Source: Campylobacter mucosalis
GTDB lineage: Bacteria; Campylobacterota; Campylobacteria; Campylobacterales; Campylobacteraceae
Direction: 5' to 3'
Length of the DNA: 64,000 nucleotides
Assembly: GCF_013372205.1 (NCBI RefSeq)
Contig: NZ_CP053831.1
Coordinates: 1,054,001 to 1,118,000, forward strand
Numbering within the stretch: the stretch's first letter is position 1; the number at the start of each line of letters is the position of its first letter. This document shows, in pieces, positions 52,898 to 62,848 of the stretch. The notes beneath the pieces are model-generated. The model made no database searches, was not told the DNA's origin, and saw only the letters and a program-made list of their open reading frames with translations. A program made the position numbers and the translations under genes.

Positions 52898-54246
52898 TTT
52901 GCAAGTCCTAAAAAGCTAAAAAACCCTATACAATCAGTAAAAGTCGTAAGAACAACAGATGAACCAACGGCAGGATCGATGTCAAATTTCTTCAAAGTAA
53001 GCGGTATTATCGTCCCAAAAAATCCCGCTAAGCATAAATTTATAAGCATACTAAGCATAATAACCACGCCAAGAAGCGGCTTTGAAAACCACATCCAAGC
53101 AATAACACCCATAACAACACCAAAAATAAGACCATTTATCAAAGATATGCTAACTTCGCGCTTTAAAACGCTCTTTGCGTCGCTAAACTCAATCTCTCCA
53201 AGACTAATACGCCTAACCGTAACCGCAAGTGCTTGAGTGCCAGTGTTTCCACCCATAGAAGCGACTATTGGCATAAGCACGGCAAGCGCGACATACGAAG
53301 CTATCGTCTCATCAAACATACCAACTATAAATGAGCTAACAATAGCGGTGCATAAATTTATCATAAGCCAAAAGGCACGAGCCCTGCCAGCACCGACTAA
53401 AGTATCATCCTCTTCAGCCTCATCACTAACACCAGCTAGGTTATACATCTGCTCAGTTGCACTAGATTGGATAAAATCGTGAATGTCATCAGCCGTGATA
53501 CGACCTAGTAAAATACCCCTACTATCAACAACCGGCACAACGTTTAGGTCGTGATCCTCTACTATACCAACTACATCGTGTATATCATCACTATCAAGCA
53601 CCGTATGAGGCTTAAAATCCTCCTCGTCTCTACTTTTTAAATTTTGTTCTAAACTCTTTGAGAAATCAAACAAAATAAGCTCTTCAAGCGGTATAGCAAA
53701 TTTAAGCGTTCTATCTGGCTCGATTATAAAAAGCTGAGATACGTTCTCTAACTCTCCAGCCTCCTTTTGTCTTCTAAGTCTAGCTACCGCATCGCCTGTT
53801 TTTTCAGCCAAAATGGCAGAAAAAAGCTCGGTTTGCATATAGGCACCAGCTTCATCATCATCATAACTTCTAAGGCGTAAAATTTCAGCTTGATTGTCCT
53901 TATCAAGACCATCAAAAAGCTCCTTTGCCTTATTCTCATCTATCTCTTCGATATATTGTAAAAGATCGGTAGCGTCGTCGCTCTCAAGCTCTTCAATAGC
54001 CTTTACAATCTTTTCGCTAGGTAGCGTCTCTATGACATCTTTTAAGAGCGACTCTGGTAGCTCTATGGCCACATCGCCAAGACTTTCAGGATCTAGGCGT
54101 TTTAGGTAGCTAGAGTAAAGCTCTTCATCGTGATTTTTGATAGTCTTTAAGTGCTGAGCAAGATCGTATGCGCTAAGCTCTTGAGTGGAGTGTTCATCTA
54201 AATGCAGATCTATAAGCTCTTTAGCCTCGCTTAACTCAACGCTCAT
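52882..54246 (-). CDS. mgtE: Magnesium transporter MgtE
   Basis: A 454-residue Mg2+ channel. The acidic N-terminal domain (about 1-125; repeated DATDLLQYIEEI-like segments) and two CBS domains (about 125-260) sense Mg2+. A five-helix pore follows, with the motif MPIVASMGGNTGTQALAVTVR and PLTLKKFDIDPAVGSSVVLTT. I start at the ATG at 54246 because AGGGA is five bases upstream; an in-frame ATG six codons earlier lacks one. Overlaps the M23 peptidase gene end by 11 bases. Confidence 0.94.
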   Translation of the reverse strand: MSVELSEAKELIDLHLDEHSTQELSAYDLAQHLKTIKNHDEELYSSYLKRLDPESLGDVAIELPESLLKDVIETLPSEKIVKAIEELESDDATDLLQYIEEIDENKAKELFDGLDKDNQAEILRLRSYDDDEAGAYMQTELFSAILAEKTGDAVARLRRQKEAGELENVSQLFIIEPDRTLKFAIPLEELILFDFSKSLEQNLKSRDEEDFKPHTVLDSDDIHDVVGIVEDHDLNVVPVVDSRGILLGRITADDIHDFIQSSATEQMYNLAGVSDEAEEDDTLVGAGRARAFWLMINLCTAIVSSFIVGMFDETIASYVALAVLMPIVASMGGNTGTQALAVTVRRISLGEIEFSDAKSVLKREVSISLINGLIFGVVMGVIAWMWFSKPLLGVVIMLSMLINLCLAGFFGTIIPLTLKKFDIDPAVGSSVVLTTFTDCIGFFSFLGLAKCMLV

Positions 54247-55426
54247 TTTTTTCCCTAATCTCAACTAAATTTTCAAAGCGTTGCTCTTTTGGCACACTTG
54301 TATTTGTATCGATACTCTTTTTAATCACAGAGTCATATTGGGCTACAATCTGTTTAAATTTCTTTGTATCTTTATTATCAACCACACTTTTTGCAACTTT
54401 TAGCATACTTTCTGGATTTATTGGCTTATTATTTCTATAAAGTCCAAAATGCAGATGTGGTCCAGTGCTCATACCACTACTTCCGACAAAGCCTATATTT
54501 ACGCCCTGTTTTACACTCTGTCCGCTTTTTATACCCTTAACAAAGCCATTTAAATGTGCATAAAGCGTCTCATATCCACCAGCGTGTGAAACTATTATAA
54601 CCTTGCCATATCCATTTTTTGTGCCGACAAATTTTACCTTTCCATCTCCAGCAGAACGTACAGGAGTACCACGTGGAGCACCATAGTCTACACCCAAGTG
54701 AGCACGATATCTACGAAGTATTGGATGGTATCGTTTTAGCGTAAATGGAGATGTGATACGAGCGTTAAGAACTGGTCTTATAAGGAAAAATTTATCATAT
54801 TCTTTACCATTTTTATCATAAAATTTATCCTCAAATTTATACATCGTATACTGTTTGCCTCTAGTTTGAAAATACGCTGCATAAATTTCAGGAGTGCCAA
54901 AAATACGCCCCATACGCCTTTTTTGACTATAAACTATAACTGCCCTATCGCCCTTTTGTATCTTTTTAAAATCAATCCCTTTTTCGCCCTTAAAAGCGTC
55001 CCTAAATGCAATTGCAAGACCGATTGAACCGGTGTATTCGTAAATATCTTCAGTTACAGAGCGAGTGATTTCTATATTTAGTATAACATTTTCACTTTGA
55101 TAAGATATCGGTATAAAATCCAAACGATAGACATTTGAGCTATCTTTATAGATATGCATTTGAAGCTCATCGCTTACTGGTATTAAAACTTGGGCTATCG
55201 ATCCGTCGCTATCTCTTAAAATTTGATAGGTTACACCAGCTGAAATTTCAGCCGCTAACTCTTGATCTTCGCTTGAGAGTCCATAGAAAATAGAAAGAGG
55301 AATTTTATTTTTTTCTAAAAATCCTAAAAATGGTGTGCCGTTTTCCCAGCTAAGCTCCTCTACGCTAGGTTTTAAAGCGTATAAATTTACAATCAGTAAT
55401 ACTAAAAAGAGCGTCGCTCTGATCAT
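54236..55426 (-). CDS. M23 peptidoglycan peptidase, Csd3-like
   Basis: A 396-residue periplasmic protein with a signal peptide (about 1-17). A long N-terminal inhibitory-type region (about 20-240) precedes the LytM domain. Zinc ligands are in HLGVDYGAPRGTPV (His and Asp) and in HLHFGLY, with the catalytic His in ETLYAHLNG. This matches Helicobacter Csd3, a DD-endopeptidase/carboxypeptidase that sets helical cell shape, and its Campylobacter homologue Pgp3. Operon: peptidase-mgtE-Nudix-terC-Hcp. It is divergent from the PgbA-like gene. Confidence 0.88.
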   Translation of the reverse strand: MIRATLFLVLLIVNLYALKPSVEELSWENGTPFLGFLEKNKIPLSIFYGLSSEDQELAAEISAGVTYQILRDSDGSIAQVLIPVSDELQMHIYKDSSNVYRLDFIPISYQSENVILNIEITRSVTEDIYEYTGSIGLAIAFRDAFKGEKGIDFKKIQKGDRAVIVYSQKRRMGRIFGTPEIYAAYFQTRGKQYTMYKFEDKFYDKNGKEYDKFFLIRPVLNARITSPFTLKRYHPILRRYRAHLGVDYGAPRGTPVRSAGDGKVKFVGTKNGYGKVIIVSHAGGYETLYAHLNGFVKGIKSGQSVKQGVNIGFVGSSGMSTGPHLHFGLYRNNKPINPESMLKVAKSVVDNKDTKKFKQIVAQYDSVIKKSIDTNTSVPKEQRFENLVEIREKNER

Positions 55427-55512
55427 CGGCGTCCTTAAAAAATAATATAAAAATTTCTGTGTATGTTACTAAAATTTTTCTTACATTTTGCAAAAAATAA
55501 AGCATTTTAAGC

Positions 55513-55518
55513 TATAAT
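55513..55518 (+). promoter_or_regulatory. -10 of the PgbA-like/YihY pair
   Basis: A perfect TATAAT 37 bases before the TTG start of the next gene. AGGAG and AGGA both precede the start codon. Confidence 0.45.
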
Positions 55519-55549
55519 CAGCTAAAAAATCACAGCAGGAGATAGGAAT

Positions 55550-56269
55550 TTGAAAAAAATTTTACTTACACTAACACTTTTTACAGCACTAGTTTTTGGG
55601 GCTGATCTTGGATTAAGGGAGTATAAAACTCCAATTATTAGCATTGACGATGATGATACAGCTACTATAATCGATAGTCCTGATATTATCGTTGGTTCAA
55701 GCGGTATAGTAATACACAAATTTAACTCAAGCGACCGCTCGATTATCGCTAGAGCGAGTGTAGTTTCAAAATCTAGTGGTTTTGCAAAGGTTCGTTTTGA
55801 GGTGTTTGATACACTAGAGCAAAGGGCTCTTCCATTGCCTGGCATAGCACCAAAAACCGATGATATGGTCGTACTAAACTATCTATACTCACGCTCAATC
55901 ATAATCGCCCCAAATAAAGAAATTTACAACGAAGTTGTGGGTGTGTTTAGAGATGTTACGTTTATTCATCCAGATTTAGTGGGAGCATACTTAAGCTACA
56001 ACTATAAGCCAAATCCTAGTCGCGACGACTTTAGAAAGATGTGCTCACAAAGTGCGGCTGGACTGATTTTTATAGCTATGGACTCAAAAAGCGTATTTGC
56101 TGATTGCCAAAGTTTTAAGGTTTTAAAGGAGTTTAAAAGTGGCGAGGTTGAGTATTACCAATTACCATTTTATACAAGGGTAAAAGATATCGACACAGTA
56201 TTTTACAAACTTGATAGCGAACATATCAACAACTACGACGCACACTACGATAGCCTACTAGAACAATGA
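55550..56269 (+). CDS. Exported protein with a PgbA (plasminogen-binding) N-terminal-like domain
   Basis: A 239-residue secreted protein; the signal peptide ends near Ala18. YKTPIISIDDDDTATIIDSPDIIVGSSGIVIH, then FDTLEQRALPLPGI and DDMVVLNYLYSRSIIIAPN, resemble the N-terminal domain of Helicobacter PgbA. In PgbA the plasminogen-binding lysine-rich tail lies beyond this domain and is lacking here, so plasminogen binding should not be assumed. The start is TTG with AGGAG eight bases upstream. It is coupled to the YihY gene by an ATGA overlap. Confidence 0.75.
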   Translation: MKKILLTLTLFTALVFGADLGLREYKTPIISIDDDDTATIIDSPDIIVGSSGIVIHKFNSSDRSIIARASVVSKSSGFAKVRFEVFDTLEQRALPLPGIAPKTDDMVVLNYLYSRSIIIAPNKEIYNEVVGVFRDVTFIHPDLVGAYLSYNYKPNPSRDDFRKMCSQSAAGLIFIAMDSKSVFADCQSFKVLKEFKSGEVEYYQLPFYTRVKDIDTVFYKLDSEHINNYDAHYDSLLEQ

Positions 56270-57072
56270 TAAACAAGCTCCTTTGTGGTTTAAAACTGGC
56301 ATTTAAAATTTTATCAGGTTTTAAAGACAAGGAGCTTATGCACTATGCCTCTAGCCTTAGTTTTCATACGATAATGTCAATTATACCCGTTTTACTGCTA
56401 AGCTTTTCACTTTTTACAAAGCTTCCGGTTTTTGAGGTTTATTACTCAAAAATCGAGGATTTTATGTTCTCATCAATGCTTCCAACTCATCAAGATGTGA
56501 TAAGCAAATACATCCAAACTTTTTTGCAAAATAGCGGAAATTTAGGGATAATTGGCTTTATAGCCATACTTTTTACCTCGGCTATGTTTTTTATGGACTA
56601 CGAACACGTTGTAAATAAAATAATGAACACAAAACACCGAAGTTTTTGGAGCTCGTTAAGCTCGTATTGGACGCTTATAACACTTGCACCAATGGGACTA
56701 GCTCTTAGTTTTTATCTATCAAGTATCTTTCAAGATATTTTAAACTCCAACGAATATACAAGCTCCATAAATTTTCTAAGCGTGTTTCCATATCTGATAA
56801 TATGGGTGATATTTTGCGTGACATATCTAATCTCAGTAAGTGAGCCAGTTAAATTTAAAAATGCCCTTTTTAGCTCGTTTATAACATCGCTCGTTTGGTA
56901 TCTTGGAAAGTCACTTTTTGTGTATTACGCACTTCATAACAAAACATATCTTAGTATTTATGGTTCATTTTCGATTATGCTACTTTTCTTTTTGTGGGTC
57001 TACATCTCTTGGATTATCTTTCTTTATGGCTTTAAAATTTGTGCCTTTTTAAATCAAAAGAGTAAATTTTAA
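56266..57072 (+). CDS. YihY-family inner membrane protein
   Basis: A 268-residue membrane protein with about six hydrophobic helices. HYASSLSFHTIMSIIPVLLLSFSLF at the start and FLLWVYISWIIFLYGF-like sequence (here LFFLWVYISWIIFLYGFKI) at the end are family marks. Once mis-called RNase BN; the family's role (possibly virulence-factor BrkB-like or lipid related) is not settled. The end overlaps that of convergent comEC by 24 bases. Confidence 0.9.
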   Translation: MINKLLCGLKLAFKILSGFKDKELMHYASSLSFHTIMSIIPVLLLSFSLFTKLPVFEVYYSKIEDFMFSSMLPTHQDVISKYIQTFLQNSGNLGIIGFIAILFTSAMFFMDYEHVVNKIMNTKHRSFWSSLSSYWTLITLAPMGLALSFYLSSIFQDILNSNEYTSSINFLSVFPYLIIWVIFCVTYLISVSEPVKFKNALFSSFITSLVWYLGKSLFVYYALHNKTYLSIYGSFSIMLLFFLWVYISWIIFLYGFKICAFLNQKSKF

Positions 57073-58293
57073 AATACCAAAAATAGGCAAAATCACAGCA
57101 ATTAGTCTAAATTTTATAGCCAAAATTGAGAGTGCATTAAATACCAAAAACTCATAAATTTTAATATCGACGCTAATAAATTCCGCCTTAAAATTTAAAA
57201 ATTTAAGCAACAAATCATCAAAAACAGAGCCAAAACCAACTAGATGAAAAACAAGACTGGCTGGATAAAAGATGATAAAAGCATAACTAGCAGGGATAAC
57301 CAAAAACTGGGCAAACGAGATAATGGGAAAGAAAAATAAAACTGGAATTTGCATAACAAAAAACAGATAAAAATTTAAAAACACAGAGTGAGCCACAAAA
57401 CCAAAACGATCTTTAAAGTATTTTAAATAGATAAAAATATAAAAAACGCCCATACAAGATAGATAAAAGCCGATATTAAAAAGCAAACTAGGAAATAAAG
57501 CAATGCAAATTCCAACACAAGTTGAAAGTGTTTGGAAGTTTAAAATTTTTATCCCTCTTAAAAGCATAAAAAATCCAAAAACTGCCATACAAAAAGCACG
57601 TAAAAAGCTAGGGACAAACCCAAGCAGTAAAAAATAAAATACACAAATCACAAAAGCGAGTATAAAAATATCAAATTTATAATCTCTCCAAGGGCAAAAT
57701 TTCTGATAAAGTGGTCTTAAAATGGGAGTTAAAAGCAAAAATATAAGACTAAATATGACGCCTAAATGATATCCACTTATTGCGACAAGATGACTAACGC
57801 CAAGCAACGTGACATCATCTCTAAGCTCTTTTGAGATACTATCTGCTAAAAACAAAGCCGAGTAAAGTTCGGATATTTTTGCGTTTTGGTGTTGGGAATT
57901 TATAGCAGATATAAGGCTATCTCTAAGCGTTGGCGAGTGTTTGTATGGCTTGATTTTGACATAGCTTGTTGGCATATAAAATTTATTTGAGATAAAATCT
58001 AAAAATTTCACATCAACAGAGTGGATAGTGAGGTTTAAATAATCGTTTTGTTTAAATTTTGATCTTGAAGTTGTATAAAAGCTAAAATTTTCTGACTTTA
58101 AATGCAAAACAGAGTAAGACAAACCATTGTTCTGTTTAACATAGCTTCTAAGCACAACAGCCTTTATATCCTGCTCTCCTGCGTCCATAAAATCGCTATA
58201 TCGTAAAAATTCGCTAAATAAATTTACAAAAAACAGTGCAAAAATAAAGAGCCAAAAAAGCATCAACTCTTTTGGCGTATAAAAAAGCTTCAC
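57049..58293 (-). CDS. comEC: ComEC/Rec2 competence channel, short form
   Basis: A 414-residue membrane protein with about nine hydrophobic segments. GVSHLVAISGYHLGVIFSL is the family signature, and FVPSFLRAFCMAVFGFFMLLRG follows. The protein consists of the OB-like N-terminal region and the competence domain only; the C-terminal metallo-beta-lactamase DNase domain of Bacillus ComEC is missing, as I recall for other Campylobacterota. It moves single-stranded DNA across the inner membrane. Its ATG shares one base with the dnaB stop. Confidence 0.89.
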   Translation of the reverse strand: MKLFYTPKELMLFWLFIFALFFVNLFSEFLRYSDFMDAGEQDIKAVVLRSYVKQNNGLSYSVLHLKSENFSFYTTSRSKFKQNDYLNLTIHSVDVKFLDFISNKFYMPTSYVKIKPYKHSPTLRDSLISAINSQHQNAKISELYSALFLADSISKELRDDVTLLGVSHLVAISGYHLGVIFSLIFLLLTPILRPLYQKFCPWRDYKFDIFILAFVICVFYFLLLGFVPSFLRAFCMAVFGFFMLLRGIKILNFQTLSTCVGICIALFPSLLFNIGFYLSCMGVFYIFIYLKYFKDRFGFVAHSVFLNFYLFFVMQIPVLFFFPIISFAQFLVIPASYAFIIFYPASLVFHLVGFGSVFDDLLLKFLNFKAEFISVDIKIYEFLVFNALSILAIKFRLIAVILPIFGILKFTLLI

Positions 58294-59705
58294 TATCCGC
58301 TAAAAGCGACCTCGGCAACAGGCTGACTAACCGGATCAACAAAGCGAGTATATCTAGACTGAAACACTACATCAACGTGCCCAGGCTCACCATTTCGGTT
58401 TTTGCCGATGATAATCTCTGCTTTTTCTTCAATCTTATTACGCTCAAAACTACTTTTATACTCTTTGCCGTCAGCTCTTGCTTGTTGCTCTTTTTCACGC
58501 TCTTCTTGCTCTTTGTAAACCTCTTCGCGGTAAACAAAAAGTATCATATCAGCGTCTTGCTCTATCGCTCCAGACTCCCTTAAATCGCTTAACATAGGTC
58601 GCTTATTTGCCCTATTTTCAAGCCCCCTATTAAGCTGAGAAAGTGCGATGATAGGCATATCAAGCTCCCTTGCAAGTAGTTTTAAGCCACGTGAAATTTC
58701 AGCTATCTGCAAATGACGCTCACTAAAATTACTCGTACTCATCATAAGTCCGATATAGTCAATAACACAAAGTGAAATTTCAGGATGAGCCGACTTTAGT
58801 TTTCGCATTTGAGTGCGAACTTGATGGATATTTACATATCCAGAATCGTGCACAAAGAGCTTTTTTTGGCTCATCTCCTCACACGCATTGTTTAAATTTG
58901 TAAGCTCTTCATCGCTCATATTTGCACTAATTATATTTTGAAGCGGTATAGAAGTTTTAGCCGAAAGCATACGCATCATAATCTGCTCTGCTGGCATTTC
59001 AAGCGAGAAAAACACCACGCCCAAATTCTCTTTTAAAACTTGATTTATAAAATTTAAACAAAGCGTGGTTTTGCCCATACCAGGACGAGCCGCAACTATG
59101 ACTAAATCGCCACGTTTAAAGCCGTTTGTCTTTTCGTTTAATGCACGAAAACCAGTGCTAAGTCCGACCACTGCCTGTCCGTCAAGCTGGGCTTGTTTTT
59201 TAAGATACTCAACCAAATTTTCAACTATTTGTGGACTATTTTTTATCGCTCCACTCTTTTGACTGTCAACTAATGAGTATAAATCAGCGCTAATCTCATC
59301 GACCATATCACGGCTTTGCTTATCCTCATTTACCTTGCTTGGCATACCCTGAGCTATCTTGACAAGTCCGCGTTTAACAGATTTTTCCTTAAGCTCAACA
59401 GCATATTTTTCAATGTCAATAATGGCGTTTGTGCCTAAAATTTCGCCCATTATACTCTCATCAAATTTATCGCCAAGCTTATTTTTTAAAAACGTCGTTG
59501 CTATTGGCTGATCGGTGTTTAAGCACTCAATCATAGCACGAAAAATATCGCTATGGCCTTTTAGATAAAAGTCATCGGCCTTGATAGTATCGTAAATTTC
59601 ACTCAGAGCGTCGTTATTAAGTATTATTGAGCTTAGGATTGCACGCTCCATATCAAGATCGTAAAGATTATGAAGGTCTATGTTTTCAAATTTACTTTTT
59701 GCCAT
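58293..59705 (-). CDS. dnaB: Replicative DNA helicase
   Basis: A 470-residue hexameric helicase of the replication fork. The N-terminal collar (AILSSIILNNDALSEIYD) joins a RecA-like domain with Walker A RPGMGKTTL near residue 206. Walker B (LCVIDYIGLMM), the SQLNRGLENR motif and DLRESGAIEQDADMI complete the core. Shares single-base overlaps with ispG upstream and comEC downstream. Confidence 0.96.
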   Translation of the reverse strand: MAKSKFENIDLHNLYDLDMERAILSSIILNNDALSEIYDTIKADDFYLKGHSDIFRAMIECLNTDQPIATTFLKNKLGDKFDESIMGEILGTNAIIDIEKYAVELKEKSVKRGLVKIAQGMPSKVNEDKQSRDMVDEISADLYSLVDSQKSGAIKNSPQIVENLVEYLKKQAQLDGQAVVGLSTGFRALNEKTNGFKRGDLVIVAARPGMGKTTLCLNFINQVLKENLGVVFFSLEMPAEQIMMRMLSAKTSIPLQNIISANMSDEELTNLNNACEEMSQKKLFVHDSGYVNIHQVRTQMRKLKSAHPEISLCVIDYIGLMMSTSNFSERHLQIAEISRGLKLLARELDMPIIALSQLNRGLENRANKRPMLSDLRESGAIEQDADMILFVYREEVYKEQEEREKEQQARADGKEYKSSFERNKIEEKAEIIIGKNRNGEPGHVDVVFQSRYTRFVDPVSQPVAEVAFSG

Positions 59706-60763
59706 TACTGCCTACTTTTTATCTCATCATCAATCTCTGCTAAAAAGCGATCAACTAGCTCACTCTCTTTTAGCTTTGCCACCACTTCCCCACGACGCAT
59801 TATTAGCCCGTTGCCCTTGCCAAAGGCTATTGCCACGTCAGCACCCTTTGCCTCGCCAATAGCATTTACCACACAGCCCATTACGCTTACATTTAGTGGC
59901 TCTTTTATGTGTTTAGTTTTTTCTTCAACAAGCTTTATAGCACTCATCAAATCGCTTTGCAAACGCCCACAAGTCGGACAAGAGATGATATTTAGCCCCT
60001 CTTTTTGACGACCACTATCCTTTAAAATCGCCTTTGCAACCTTTATTTCTTCTTCAAGTTCGCCTGTAATGCTAACCCTCATCGTATCGCCAATGCCTTT
60101 TAATAAAAGCCCTCCAAGCGCGATTGCCGACTTTATCGTAGCGTGAAAGGTCGTCCCAGCTTCGGTAACGCCAAGATGAAATGGATAGATAACCTTTGGA
60201 CGAAGCTCTTCATAAGCTCTCATCGTCCTAGCAACATCGCTTGATTTTAGTGAAATTTTAATATCAGTAAAGCCAAAATCCTCTAATAATTTTATATTAT
60301 AAAGTGCCGAAGCCACCATTGCTTCAACACTTCTGCCGTATTTTTGCTCAAACTGCTCTTCAAGTGAGCCAGAATTTACACCAATTCTAATTGGCAAATT
60401 TCGCTCTTTACACGCCTCTACAACCGCTTTTATCCGCTCTTTTGAGCCGATATTACCGGGATTTATACGCACACCATCTACAAACTCACTTGCGATTAAA
60501 GCTAAGCGGTAGTTAAAGTGTATGTCAGCCACGACCGGCAATGGACTTTGTGCCACTATCTCTTTTAGAGCATTTGCGTCATCTTTATCAAGCACGGCAC
60601 ACCTAACGATATCGCAACCTGCAAAATAAAGGCGATTGATTTGTTCTAGTGTGCCTTTGACATCCTTTGTCTTTGAAAATGTCATTGACTGCACCGAGAT
60701 TGGGGCGTCGCCACCGATTAGGACGTTGCGAATTTTTATCTGTTTAGTAGGATATCTTTGCAA
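59705..60763 (-). CDS. ispG: 4-hydroxy-3-methylbut-2-enyl diphosphate synthase (HMBDP synthase)
   Basis: A 352-residue [4Fe-4S] enzyme, the penultimate step of the MEP isoprenoid pathway. [33 protein letters not shown] and [17 protein letters not shown] are family blocks. Cluster cysteines are in ISCPTCGR and [17 protein letters not shown] choose TTG at 60763 as start because AAGGTG is six bases upstream and the family N-terminus fits; an ATG at 60811 would overlap serA by 29 bases. Confidence 0.94.
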   Translation of the reverse strand: MQRYPTKQIKIRNVLIGGDAPISVQSMTFSKTKDVKGTLEQINRLYFAGCDIVRCAVLDKDDANALKEIVAQSPLPVVADIHFNYRLALIASEFVDGVRINPGNIGSKERIKAVVEACKERNLPIRIGVNSGSLEEQFEQKYGRSVEAMVASALYNIKLLEDFGFTDIKISLKSSDVARTMRAYEELRPKVIYPFHLGVTEAGTTFHATIKSAIALGGLLLKGIGDTMRVSITGELEEEIKVAKAILKDSGRQKEGLNIISCPTCGRLQSDLMSAIKLVEEKTKHIKEPLNVSVMGCVVNAIGEAKGADVAIAFGKGNGLIMRRGEVVAKLKESELVDRFLAEIDDEIKSRQ

Positions 60764-60782
60764 AATTTCACCTTTTAAATTA

Positions 60783-62360
60783 TCAAACGACAACGTAAGA
60801 CGCCCAGACACAAGCGTCTATCGCATTTAGTTTAGATAGCAACTCTTTGCTAATATGCTCATCAACCAAGATAACAGCAAGTGCCATACCGTGATTATCC
60901 CTGCCAAGGCGGAAGTCGGCGATGTTTATCTTATCAGCCGCCAAAATAGCACTAATACTTGCAATAACCCCTGGTATATCGTGGTTTTTAAATATTATCA
61001 TTTTACCTTTTGGCTTAAAGTCGGTCTTAAAGCCATTTACACTAACTATGCGTTGCTCATTTTCACCAAAAACCGTTCCACCAATAGTCACAACATCGCT
61101 CTCTGTTGTTATTCTAACGCTGATTTTATTTTTATATCCACTCTCTGGTGCGACTATTGCTTCTGTTGTTATGCCTTTTTCATCGCACAAAAATTTCGCA
61201 TTTACATAATTTATGCTATCGCCAAGACTCTCTCTTAAGGCACCAACAATGGCAAATGTAAGCATAGATTTTGCATACTCTCCAATCTGCCCCTCTGTTT
61301 CAACCCTGATAGCTTTAATAGCCTTTTTATTTATTTGAGCACCCAAAAATGACATTTTGCTAACAAGCTCGACATAAGGCTCAACAAACGGCGGTAGGTC
61401 ATCCGTTTTTATAGGCAAATTTAGCGCATTTGGATAGCTTATGCCACGAGCCGCACTTATGGCTTGTTCAACTGCCTCTATTGCGATATTTCTTTGGCTT
61501 TCAAGCGTATTTGCACCAAGATGTGGCGTGACGCTCACATTTGGCAAATCTAAAAGTGGATGGTTTATAGCTGGTTCTTTTGAAAATACATCAATACCAG
61601 CAAAGGCGATTTTACCGCTTTTTAGTCCGTCATAAAGAGCCTCTTCATTATAAAGTCCACCCCTAGCACAATTTATCAGCCTGACACCGTCTTTCATCTT
61701 TGAAATTTCAGCTTCGCCTATTATATCGGTTGTTTCTCTTGTTTTTGGCGTGTGGATTGTGATGAAATCACATTTTAAAATATCATCAAAATTTGCAGTA
61801 TAAACACCGCCCATATCGATCACTTTTGCAGGGTCAATGTAAGGGTCGTAGGCGATGATATTCATACCAAAAGCCTTTGCACGGACTGCGACTCGTGAGC
61901 CTATGTTACCAAAGCCAATGACGCCTAAAGTTTTATTAAAAAGCTCAACTCCATACCACTTTTCGCGTTTCCAAATTCTATCTACTTTTAAATCATTGTG
62001 TGCATACGGAAAAGACCTTGCGGCTGCTAACATATGAGCCATAGTAAGTTCAACGGCTGCTATAGTGTTTGCCGTAGGCACGTTCATAGCTATGATACCT
62101 CGACGTGAACAGCCGTCTATATCGACATTATCAACGCCAACCCCGGCACGAACCACGGCTTTTAGCCTTTTTGCCGAATTTAAAAACTTCTCATCAACAT
62201 CGGTCGAGCTTCTAGTGATGGCAACATCGGCTTCGCCTAAAATTTCTAAAAGCTTATCTTTTGGCGTAGAAACTGCGTCTATGACTTTTATGTCTTGCTC
62301 TTTAGATAAAATTTCAAAACCAGCCTTGTGAATAGCATCGCAAACTATGATAGTTTTCAT
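60783..62360 (-). CDS. serA: D-3-phosphoglycerate dehydrogenase
   Basis: A 525-residue enzyme for the first step of serine synthesis. The NAD motif [13 protein letters not shown] is near residue 147, [12 protein letters not shown] near 231, and the catalytic His in [12 protein letters not shown] near 280. An intervening allosteric substrate-binding domain and a C-terminal ACT domain ([26 protein letters not shown]) follow, typical of the long form and consistent with serine feedback. Overlaps the small membrane-protein gene at 62357 by four bases. Confidence 0.95.
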   Translation of the reverse strand: MKTIIVCDAIHKAGFEILSKEQDIKVIDAVSTPKDKLLEILGEADVAITRSSTDVDEKFLNSAKRLKAVVRAGVGVDNVDIDGCSRRGIIAMNVPTANTIAAVELTMAHMLAAARSFPYAHNDLKVDRIWKREKWYGVELFNKTLGVIGFGNIGSRVAVRAKAFGMNIIAYDPYIDPAKVIDMGGVYTANFDDILKCDFITIHTPKTRETTDIIGEAEISKMKDGVRLINCARGGLYNEEALYDGLKSGKIAFAGIDVFSKEPAINHPLLDLPNVSVTPHLGANTLESQRNIAIEAVEQAISAARGISYPNALNLPIKTDDLPPFVEPYVELVSKMSFLGAQINKKAIKAIRVETEGQIGEYAKSMLTFAIVGALRESLGDSINYVNAKFLCDEKGITTEAIVAPESGYKNKISVRITTESDVVTIGGTVFGENEQRIVSVNGFKTDFKPKGKMIIFKNHDIPGVIASISAILAADKINIADFRLGRDNHGMALAVILVDEHISKELLSKLNAIDACVWASYVVV

Positions 62361-62839
62361 ATCTTTACCTCCGTTACACTTGTATCTATATCGTATTTTC
62401 TAAGCTTTAAAATAATCTTTTGCAAAAGCTCAGAGTCTTGCGTATTTAAAAAAATTTGACTCTTTACGCCGTCTTTAATAATTGTAAAATCAACATTGCT
62501 ATCTTTTAGAGTCTGCGTCAAACAAAACATAGAATAAACATCGTTTTTATCAATGAAAAGCTGATACGCAGTCTTTTGAGGCTCTTTGTTTTTACGCTTA
62601 TAGTGTATAAAAATTTCATTTACTGGCAACACATACTCTTTTTTGCCAAGCCCAGCAAGATCTTTTACCCAGCTTGTCTGTTGCTCTTTGGTTAAATTCT
62701 CTTTTGATTGATATGTAGTAGTCGTATCGTTAGATAGGGAGGCGGTGTCTGAGTTTGCAAATTTATACAGATAAACACCGCTAATACCCACTAAAATAAG
62801 CAAGAGCAAAACAACAGCTAAAAGAGTGTTTTTACCCAT
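62357..62839 (-). CDS. Uncharacterised single-span membrane protein between rpsA and serA
   Basis: A 160-residue protein with an N-terminal membrane helix (about residues 6-27) and a periplasmic domain. A polar linker (about 28-60) leads into a compact alpha/beta part that ends VSEV-like at the C-terminus (here DTSVTEVKI). No motif is recognised. I recall a gene of similar size in the same place in C. jejuni. The fold could be a sporulation-related (SPOR)-like or other small peptidoglycan-binding domain, but nothing in the sequence proves this. Confidence 0.75.
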   Translation of the reverse strand: MGKNTLLAVVLLLLILVGISGVYLYKFANSDTASLSNDTTTTYQSKENLTKEQQTSWVKDLAGLGKKEYVLPVNEIFIHYKRKNKEPQKTAYQLFIDKNDVYSMFCLTQTLKDSNVDFTIIKDGVKSQIFLNTQDSELLQKIILKLRKYDIDTSVTEVKI

Positions 62840-62848
62840 TGCAAATTA

